Below are positions 15,085 through 20,285 of a stretch of DNA of 20,285 nt, piece by piece (position 1 is the stretch's first letter; every line of letters begins with the position of its first letter). Origin of the DNA: CAZUQH01 sp964622465 (lineage in GTDB: Bacteria; CG03; CAZUQH01). The translations under genes were made by a program, and so were the position numbers. The DNA lies in the NCBI GenBank assembly GCA_964622465.1, contig CAZUQH010000026.1, forward strand, positions 1 to 20,285, given 5' to 3'. The notes beneath the pieces are model-generated. The model was given only the letters and a program-made list of their open reading frames with translations. It did no database searches and was not told where the DNA came from.

Positions 15085-16002
15085 CTATCCACTGCTAAGG
15101 TATTTCATCGGGTTAACTGGTTTCCCCTTATACCACACCTCAAAATGAAGGTGCGGACCGGTGGATCTTCCGGTATTACCCATATAGGATATCAGTTGCC
15201 CGCGTCTCACGTGTTGCCCGCGTCTCACCAATATCTGGCTATTATGCGCGTATTTGGTTGCAAAGTCATATCCATGGTCTATGAGAACCATGCGGCCGTA
15301 ATTCCCCCCCCAGCCGGTCATTACCACCACACCATCTGCAGCAGCACGTATTGGAATGCCTTCTCTTGCAGCAATATCTATTGCTCTATGGAATTCCCAC
15401 CGTTTTGTAATCGGGTGTGTCCTCATACCATACCCGGAAGTAACATAACCAAAAGTTGGCCATAAGGTCGGTGTGGCCAGGAACAATGAGCGCTCATAAT
15501 CTACGTAGGACTGAATCTCGTTGAAACGCTGAAGTTGTGCCCACGCCAGTTGCTGCACTTCCTTTGTGTCCTGAGCAAATGAAGCAAATGCCTCATAGTC
15601 GTGACCGCAGATAATCTCTGCAAGATCTATTCTCTCAAGCATTTCTGACGTTCCGCGGCTCGCTATTTCTATAATATTCTCCCGGGTTTTCATTCCAAGC
15701 AGAGTACGGACTTCGTCTTGCGCATTGTCCAGTTTCACGACCGCGGTTTCCAGTTGCTCCAGATGGTCTCCATATCCACGCACTTTGCTCAGTAATTGCT
15801 GGTTTGCGACACGCGTACTCCATAACTCTATTTGCCTGAGCCCTATGTTTATAGACCACGCAAACGCCCCTACTAGTATAACTGCGATAGTAATAAGAAA
15901 ATCGACACTTACCCTGAACTGAAATGGCCGGCGGGTGGAATTCGGTATGCAAATAATGGTTAGTCGTTTTGTCGGGTGAACACTATGGTTCTTTTGTTTC
16001 AA
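15085..16002 (-). CDS. Membrane-anchored M23 peptidoglycan endopeptidase
   Basis: LytM/M23 zinc peptidase that would cut peptide cross-links in peptidoglycan. The 305 residues include a cytoplasmic N-terminus with KRLTIICIPNSTRRPFQFRV, one membrane helix (about 34-50), a periplasmic coiled coil (about 56-105), a linker, and the M23 domain (about 183-303). The zinc ligands H205 and D209 (HRAIDIAA) and H286 of HLH, and the conserved H252 and H284, are all present, so it should be active rather than a degenerate activator. The longest frame begins at ATG 16030-16032. I prefer TTG 16000-16002, because GGAGG lies 5 nt before it and the ATG falls inside the predicted promoter. The pairing with bactofilin suggests localised wall cutting for cell shape, as known for other bactofilin/M23 pairs. 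Confidence 0.9.
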   Translation of the reverse strand: MKQKNHSVHPTKRLTIICIPNSTRRPFQFRVSVDFLITIAVILVGAFAWSINIGLRQIELWSTRVANQQLLSKVRGYGDHLEQLETAVVKLDNAQDEVRTLLGMKTRENIIEIASRGTSEMLERIDLAEIICGHDYEAFASFAQDTKEVQQLAWAQLQRFNEIQSYVDYERSLFLATPTLWPTFGYVTSGYGMRTHPITKRWEFHRAIDIAAREGIPIRAAADGVVVMTGWGGNYGRMVLIDHGYDFATKYAHNSQILVRRGQHVRRGQLISYMGNTGRSTGPHLHFEVWYKGKPVNPMKYLSSG

Positions 16003-16018
16003 TGTTGCCTCCAATAAG

Positions 16019-16048
16019 AATTTACCATACATTCAATCCAATTGTCAA
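16019..16048 (-). promoter_or_regulatory. Promoter of the M23-bactofilin operon
   Basis: On the minus strand TTGACA (16043-16048), an 18-bp spacer and TAAATT (16019-16024, 4 of 6 to consensus). Transcription would begin near 16012, just at the GGAGG that precedes TTG 16002, giving a very short leader. It is divergent from the dprA promoter. Confidence 0.5.
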
Positions 16049-16093
16049 GTCCTGCGGCCGCAAACCCTATGTGCTGGCGATTCCCTACTTTTC

Positions 16094-16123
16094 TTGACAA
16101 ACCCGTACTTTCTGTTGTAATAT
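16094..16123 (+). promoter_or_regulatory. Promoter of dprA, predicted leaderless
   Basis: TTGACA (16094-16099), an 18-bp spacer, TAATAT (16118-16123). The expected transcription start near 16130 is only about 3 nt before ATG 16133, and no Shine-Dalgarno precedes that ATG. The dprA message is therefore predicted to be leaderless or nearly so. Confidence 0.55.
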
Positions 16124-16132
16124 TGTCATCCA

Positions 16133-17227
16133 ATGCCAGAAGAAATTCAGGAGTGGGTACACCTTAATATGGTAGCTGGTGTGGGGCCCGGCAGATTCCG
16201 AAAACTCCTGGAGATTTTCGGCTCCCCACGTGCGGTCCTGAATGCCAGCGTCAATGAGCTCGCGGCTCTGCCCGGTTTTTCTGAGACACTCGCCAGTGAA
16301 ATATTATCTGACCGTTACGTGCTCAAGGCAGAAACACAGCTCACGCGTGCCAGAGAAATCGGTGCGCACATAATAAGGTTTATTGACTCCGGATATCCAT
16401 CTTCGCTCCGCTCTCTTCCAAATGCGCCACCAATACTTTATCTACGCGGTAACCAGGACGTACTCAATTCACCAGGAGCATCAGTCGTTGGCACACGCCT
16501 TGCTTCCACATACGGAAAGCGGGTTGCTCGTGAAACAGGTAGTGCACTCGCACTAGCCGGCATCACGGTCGTCAGCGGCATGGCGTCCGGCATAGATTCA
16601 GCAGCGCAACGAGGATGCCTTGAAGCAGAAGGCCGCACAATAGCAGTTCTTGGGACGGGTCTGGACATTTGTTTTCCTTATTCCAGCCGTGACATATATC
16701 AAAACGCTCCATTGAACGGCGCTGTCCTCTCCGAGTTCCCGTTCGGAGAAGAGGGCTGGACAGGAAACTTCCCTGCACGAAACAGAATAATAGCGGCACT
16801 GACGCCATTGACCATCCTGATAGAAGCGCGACCAAATGGCGGTTCACTCATAACTGCAGACTTTGCAATTCACGAGGGCAAGACAGTAATGGTGGTTCCT
16901 GGTGACATATTCGACCCACGGAACCTCGGCGGGCATACCCTGATAGTGCAGGGAGCGCGTCTCGCTACCACAATAGAGGACATAGTCCACGAAGCGCTCT
17001 CTCTCAACCGGGGCAGTAACAACCCACTATTTTCCGCGACACCAAACTGTTTGACAGAGGAGCAGCAAAAGATATATAATCTCTTGCAAAAATCTCCCGT
17101 CCACATAGACGATCTTAGTCAACGCACCGGTATATCGTTGCCTCACCTTCTGGCAATTCTTACTACTATGGAGACGGGCGGATTGGTAAATCAACTGCCG
17201 GGCCAGACGTTTACAGCTATATCTTAA
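16133..17227 (+). CDS. dprA: DNA processing protein DprA
   Basis: Binds incoming single-stranded DNA during natural transformation and loads RecA. Many non-competent bacteria also carry it. The 364 residues have an N-terminal helix-hairpin-helix region (about 11-55, LNMVAGVGPGRFRKLL), the Rossmann-like DprA core (about 85-290) with VVGTRLASTYG (118-128), SGMASGIDSAAQRG (148-161) and FPARNRII (213-220), and a C-terminal winged helix (about 305-364). In the core, the usual AHxGAL reads AQRGCL. All three domains of full-length DprA are present. Followed after 2 nt by topA, the normal dprA-topA order. Confidence 0.95.
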   Translation: MPEEIQEWVHLNMVAGVGPGRFRKLLEIFGSPRAVLNASVNELAALPGFSETLASEILSDRYVLKAETQLTRAREIGAHIIRFIDSGYPSSLRSLPNAPPILYLRGNQDVLNSPGASVVGTRLASTYGKRVARETGSALALAGITVVSGMASGIDSAAQRGCLEAEGRTIAVLGTGLDICFPYSSRDIYQNAPLNGAVLSEFPFGEEGWTGNFPARNRIIAALTPLTILIEARPNGGSLITADFAIHEGKTVMVVPGDIFDPRNLGGHTLIVQGARLATTIEDIVHEALSLNRGSNNPLFSATPNCLTEEQQKIYNLLQKSPVHIDDLSQRTGISLPHLLAILTTMETGGLVNQLPGQTFTAIS

Positions 17228-17229
17228 AC

Positions 17230-19218
17230 ATGACCAACAATTTAATTATTGTCGAATCACCAACAAAAGCAAGGACAATCACTCGTTTTCTTGACAAGCA
17301 ATACGCAGTGAAAAGTTCGATGGGTCATATCAGGGACTTACCTAAGACAAAACTTGGTATAGAGATAGACAATGGTTTTTGTCCACACTACCAGATCATC
17401 CCTGGTAAGAAACGTATTGTTTCTGAGCTGAAACGTGCAAGCAGTTCCGCCGAGAAAGTAATCATCGGAACCGACGAAGACCGTGAGGGCGAGGCAATCG
17501 CCTGGCATATCGTAGAGGCAGTACACATCGACCCGCAAAAGATAGAACGCATAGTATTTCATGAGATAACCCCGTCCGCAATCCAGCATGCGCTCGAGAA
17601 GCCGCGCTCGATAGACATGAAACTTGTAGAGGCACAACAGGCCAGACGAGTATTGGACCGGCTTGTCGGATACAAACTTAGTCCATTCCTATGGCACAAA
17701 ATTGGTAGGCGGCTTTCTGCCGGCCGTGTCCAGTCCGTTACTCTCCGCCTTATTGTTGAGCGAGAGGAAGAAATAGAGAAATTTCAGCCCCGCGAATACT
17801 GGGACATCACCGCAACTTTCGTTTCTTCGGGAGTTCCCAATCAGGAATGGCAGGCAAAGCTCGTCGAACGCGACGGTAAAAAACTCAAACAGTTTGACAT
17901 ACAGGATAAACAAACTGCAGACGGAGTCGTCCGTCTTCTCCAAGATGGTAAATGGATTGTTTCCAGAGTCGAAACAAAACCACGTCAGCGTAATCCACAG
18001 CCACCATTTATTACCAGTACTCTCCAGCAGGAAGCGTCACAACGGTTACATTTCTCACCAAAGAAAACGATGGCTATTGCTCAACAATTGTATGAAGGTA
18101 TAGAAATTGATGGAAATCAGGTCGGTCTTATCACTTACATGCGTACAGATTCAACTAACGTTGCATCAGAAGCACAGAAATTAGCACGTCAGATGCTCGA
18201 AAAATGGTTTGGCGCCAAATATATTCCGTCACAGCCACGTGTCTGGCGTACAAAAGCAAAACTCGCTCAAGAAGCGCACGAGGCAATCCGGCCCACGGAC
18301 GTGAAAATGCGGCCAGATGATATCCGCCCCTCACTCACAGAAGAACAATACAAACTCTACGCATTGATCTGGAAAAGATTTCTCGCAAGCCAGATGAGTT
18401 CAGCAGTTTACAACCAGACAACGATTGATATAACGAGAGACCAATTTCTTTTCAGGGCACAGGGTCGACAGATTGTCTTTCCTGGTTGGCTGGCACTATT
18501 GGAAGAACGCTCTGATGAAAAAGACCAAAACGCTCTTCCTCACGTATCCACTGGCGACTGTCTTGTCCCGAAAGAAGTACTCCCAAACCAGCACTTTACC
18601 GAGCCGCCGCCACGCTACACAGCAGGAACCCTGATAAAAGACCTCGAGAAATACGGTATCGGTCGTCCGTCAACCTACGCTCCAACTATAACTACGCTGC
18701 TGGGCCGCGGCTACGTCAAGCAAGTCAGTGGTAAACTTTACCCTCAGAAAATCGGACGCCAGACAAACGAGCTCTTAACCAAGAACTTCTCTTCCATAAT
18801 TGACATAGAATTCACTGCAAAAATGGAGGATTCCCTTGACGAAATTGCAGTCGGTCGGGCTGACTGGCATAAGATAATAAAAGAATTCTATGACCCGTTT
18901 GAAAAGACGCTTTTGCACGCTGAGCAGAATGTTGAGCGTGTCCACCACCCAGTACGGCAAAGCGACGAAAAATGCCCACTCTGCGGCGCAAATCTCGTCA
19001 TCAGAGAAGGGCGGTGGGGTGAATTTCTTGCCTGTAGCAATTTCCCAAAATGCCGTTATACGAGAGAGTTGTCTCAGGAAACGACGGACGAGATATGCGA
19101 GAAGTGCGGAAAGCCAATGGTGGTCAAAAGGAGCAGATACGGAAAGTTTCTTGCCTGTTCCGGTTACCCAGAGTGCAAGTTCACAAAAAGAATTCAACCT
19201 GATGCACGAAATAAATGA
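17230..19218 (+). CDS. topA: DNA topoisomerase I
   Basis: Type IA topoisomerase that relaxes negative supercoils. The 662 residues include the TOPRIM domain with E9 (VESPTKA) and D82/D84 (TDEDREGEA), and catalytic tyrosine Y303 in GLITYMRTDS. The PPPRYTAGTLIKDLEKYGIGRPSTYA region is intact. Two C-terminal four-cysteine zinc ribbons begin at C582 (CPLCG) and C623 (CEKCG), each with a CS-(N/G)-(F/Y)-P-x-C second half. E. coli TopA is longer, with more C-terminal elements; two ribbons is common elsewhere. ATG 17230 lies 2 nt after the dprA stop and has no visible Shine-Dalgarno, suggesting translation coupled to dprA. The 3' end overlaps the recombinase gene by 17 bp. Confidence 0.96.
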   Translation: MTNNLIIVESPTKARTITRFLDKQYAVKSSMGHIRDLPKTKLGIEIDNGFCPHYQIIPGKKRIVSELKRASSSAEKVIIGTDEDREGEAIAWHIVEAVHIDPQKIERIVFHEITPSAIQHALEKPRSIDMKLVEAQQARRVLDRLVGYKLSPFLWHKIGRRLSAGRVQSVTLRLIVEREEEIEKFQPREYWDITATFVSSGVPNQEWQAKLVERDGKKLKQFDIQDKQTADGVVRLLQDGKWIVSRVETKPRQRNPQPPFITSTLQQEASQRLHFSPKKTMAIAQQLYEGIEIDGNQVGLITYMRTDSTNVASEAQKLARQMLEKWFGAKYIPSQPRVWRTKAKLAQEAHEAIRPTDVKMRPDDIRPSLTEEQYKLYALIWKRFLASQMSSAVYNQTTIDITRDQFLFRAQGRQIVFPGWLALLEERSDEKDQNALPHVSTGDCLVPKEVLPNQHFTEPPPRYTAGTLIKDLEKYGIGRPSTYAPTITTLLGRGYVKQVSGKLYPQKIGRQTNELLTKNFSSIIDIEFTAKMEDSLDEIAVGRADWHKIIKEFYDPFEKTLLHAEQNVERVHHPVRQSDEKCPLCGANLVIREGRWGEFLACSNFPKCRYTRELSQETTDEICEKCGKPMVVKRSRYGKFLACSGYPECKFTKRIQPDARNK

Positions 19219-20071
19219 ATTTCTGTTCCAGCTCAAGAGCCAGAGAAACTTTTCCGCCTGCACAATTTCGAGTTATCGGACTGACGTAACCGAATTCAAA
19301 AAGTTCATTGGTAAAAAATATTGGTCTGGGGTCGACCGTGCGGTAGTACGCAGTTGGCTTTCAAAACTTGTGGCATCGGGACTCAAAAATACTTCAATCC
19401 AGCGCAAATTATCTGCGCTGCGCACGTTCTGGGCGTTTCTTCTTGAAAAACACGCAGTTACTTCAAACCCATTTCTCCTGGTGCGTGCACCGAGACGCGG
19501 GCGACCATTACCCAGATTTATCGACACACCAGAAATAGATGCTTTGATATCTGCATGTAATACGGAATGTTTTCTCGGAGCAAGAGACCGCGCATTAATG
19601 GAATTACTTTATTCGTCAGGTATTCGTGTAGGCGAACTTATCAATCTGAAAATAGGAGACGTTGATTTCATAAGCGGGACAGTAATAGTACGAGGCAAAG
19701 GAAATAGAGAACGTTCCGTTCCCACAACCGAGCGTTCCTTAAAGTTCCTGGAACAGTACATAACGGTGTTCCCCGGTCAGCCGGACGAGAAACATCCGTT
19801 GTTTTTCAACCCGAAAAACCACAAAGGATTGACCAGGCAGGGTATAACATACATAATAAATAAATATGTAAGGAAGGCGTGCATTGCTGTTAGAGTAACG
19901 CCGCACACTTTCCGTCACAGTTTCGCTACGCATCTTTTGAATGCAGGTTGTGACCTTCGTGCAGTTCAAGAAATGCTTGGGCATCGTTCCCTCGCTACCA
20001 CGCAGGTATATACGCACGTATCAATGGCGAAACTGAAAGACGTATACAACCGTAGTCACCCTCATGCGTAA
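19202..20071 (+). CDS. xerC: Tyrosine recombinase XerC/XerD
   Basis: Site-specific recombinase that resolves chromosome dimers at dif with its partner. The 289 residues match the family. They comprise an N-terminal SAM-like core-binding domain (about 1-85) and a catalytic domain with R142 (GIRVGEL), K166 (RGKGNRER), H235/R238 (HTFRH), H261 (LGHRSLATTQ) and nucleophile Y270 (VYTHV), a full active site. The frame is open back to 18890, but that part lies inside topA in another frame. ATG 19202 gives a family-like N-terminus (MHEINEFLFQLKSQRNFSAC). No strong ribosome binding site; the 17-bp overlap with topA suggests coupling. I cannot tell XerC from XerD by sequence alone; position after topA favours XerC. 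In many Gram-positives trmFO lies between topA and xerC; it is absent here. Confidence 0.92.
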   Translation: MHEINEFLFQLKSQRNFSACTISSYRTDVTEFKKFIGKKYWSGVDRAVVRSWLSKLVASGLKNTSIQRKLSALRTFWAFLLEKHAVTSNPFLLVRAPRRGRPLPRFIDTPEIDALISACNTECFLGARDRALMELLYSSGIRVGELINLKIGDVDFISGTVIVRGKGNRERSVPTTERSLKFLEQYITVFPGQPDEKHPLFFNPKNHKGLTRQGITYIINKYVRKACIAVRVTPHTFRHSFATHLLNAGCDLRAVQEMLGHRSLATTQVYTHVSMAKLKDVYNRSHPHA

Positions 20072-20077
20072 TGCCTC

Positions 20078-20097
20078 CGTCATTGCGAGCGAAGCGG
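20078..20097 (+). repeat. GTCATTGCGAGCGAAGC-type intergenic motif
   Basis: CGTCATTGCGAGCGAAGCGG lies 6 bp after the xerC stop. From memory, this core recurs between genes in many unrelated bacterial genomes. It directly abuts the first REP-like unit. Function unknown. Confidence 0.5.
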
Positions 20098-20115
20098 TAG
20101 CCGCAGGCTTTAGCC
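20096..20115 (+). repeat. Truncated REP-like unit (direct repeat copy 1)
   Basis: GGTAGCCGCAGGCTTTAGCC is identical to 20125-20144, 29 bp downstream. It has the GTAG head and the left arm of the palindrome, but the right arm breaks off (GCAACC follows instead of TGCG), so it is an incomplete or mosaic unit. Confidence 0.7.
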
Positions 20116-20125
20116 GCAACCTTTG

Positions 20126-20148
20126 GTAGCCGCAGGCTTTAGCCTGCG
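20126..20148 (+). repeat. REP-like unit A (GTAG head plus palindrome)
   Basis: GTAGC followed by the perfect palindrome CGCAGGCTTTAGCCTGCG (20131-20148; 7-bp stem with TTTA loop). A GTAG tetranucleotide before a palindrome is the layout known for REP elements mobilised by RAYT (REP-associated tyrosine) transposases. No such transposase is in the window. Confidence 0.65.
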
Positions 20149-20156
20149 CATATAAG

Positions 20157-20179
20157 CGCACCTTAAAAGGTGCGGCTAC
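20157..20179 (-). repeat. REP-like unit B, inverted
   Basis: On the minus strand this reads GTAGC and then the perfect palindrome CGCACCTTTTAAGGTGCG. It has the same length and layout as unit A but a different arm sequence, in opposite orientation with 8 bp (20149-20156) between them. Units A and B together form a BIME-like pair. Confidence 0.65.
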
Positions 20180-20193
20180 AGCCTGCGTTTTTT
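20180..20193 (+). terminator. Possible T-run terminator after xerC
   Basis: AGCCTGCG (20180-20187) followed at once by six T. The 8-mer can pair with CGCAGGCT at 20131-20138 or 20102-20109, so the REP pair may act as terminator for the dprA-topA-xerC transcript. This competes with the cloverleaf fold. Speculative but structurally plausible. Confidence 0.35.
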
Positions 20194-20231
20194 AGCCTGT
20201 ACGGCTTGCCCGTGCAATTTAACTGGAAAGC

Positions 20232-20285
20232 ATGCATCCTGAAGACATAAAAGTCATAATGGAAGAGACCGGCGTTGAAGAGAGC
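20232..20285 (+). CDS. Start of an unidentified gene, cut by the window end
   Basis: ATG 20232 opens a frame that stays open to the end of the window: MHPEDIKVIMEETGVEES (18 residues). A weak site, GGAAAG (20225-20230), precedes it. The pattern DIKxIMEETGV resembles the beginning of UBA/TS-N-like helical domains (EF-Ts, NAC and some small bacterial proteins share such a start), but 18 residues are too few for assignment. hslV often follows xerC elsewhere; this start does not look like HslV. Confidence 0.45.
   Translation, partial: MHPEDIKVIMEETGVEES

Noticed and set aside
15145..15465. 106-residue plus-strand frame
   Set aside because: Antisense to the conserved M23 catalytic domain; low-complexity composition typical of shadow frames.
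18890..19201. N-terminal extension of the recombinase
   Set aside because: It overlaps the zinc-ribbon coding part of topA in another frame, and the family N-terminus begins at ATG 19202.
20126..20179. Cloverleaf as a tRNA or tRNA-like gene
   Set aside because: Arm lengths, loops of 4-6 nt, 54-nt size and absence of T-loop or anticodon-loop features do not fit a tRNA; the REP/BIME reading explains it better.

Overview
The window looks like ordinary chromosomal backbone of a Gram-negative-type bacterium at roughly mid-40s % GC by eye. It comes from a draft assembly, probably a metagenome-assembled genome: a run of exactly 100 N at 3967-4066 is flanked by an identical 55-bp sequence on both sides. 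The gene set (bactofilin plus M23 peptidase, HD-GYP phosphodiesterase, KtrAB-type potassium uptake, split GcvPA/GcvPB, REP-like palindromes) does not fix a phylum, and I do not name one.

Region 1 (26-5788, +) is a complete glycine cleavage operon: dihydrolipoamide dehydrogenase (L), GcvT, GcvH, GcvPA and GcvPB. The genes overlap by a few bases or lie close together, and each inner gene has a visible ribosome binding site. Together they make all four activities that turn glycine into CO2, NH3, NADH and methylene-tetrahydrofolate, or run in reverse. The GcvPA gene only looks broken: removing the N run and one 55-bp copy restores one clean 445-residue frame.

Region 2 (5848-10740, +) starts at a strong sigma-70-like promoter. 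It encodes a GAF/HD-GYP protein, a two-helix HAMP sensor without an output domain, a seven-helix GAF-PAS histidine kinase and a stand-alone receiver. This looks like one signalling operon.

Region 3 (10754-14588, +) has its own promoter. It holds a KtrB/TrkH-type channel subunit, a KtrA/TrkA-type RCK gating subunit, a small TPR protein, an AEC-family permease and a HEAT-like exported (possibly lipo-) protein, tightly packed or overlapping.

Region 4 (14631-16048, -) is a bactofilin preceded by a membrane-anchored M23 endopeptidase, a known cell-shape pairing. Its promoter is divergent from that of region 5 (16094-20071, +): dprA, topA and a xerC/D-type recombinase, a widely conserved order. 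dprA appears to be transcribed as a leaderless mRNA.

Region 6 (20072-20285) is the only repeat-rich DNA. It has a widespread GTCATTGCGAGCGAAGC-type intergenic motif, a truncated REP-like unit, and two REP-like units in inverted orientation that together fold on paper into a gap-free cloverleaf. The start of a further gene is cut off by the window end.

I found no CRISPR array, rRNA, tRNA, transposase, phage gene or defence system. The most useful observations are the reconstructable assembly gap, the REP/BIME cloverleaf, the unusual start of the AEC permease, the leaderless dprA promoter and the unusual composition of the signalling operon.
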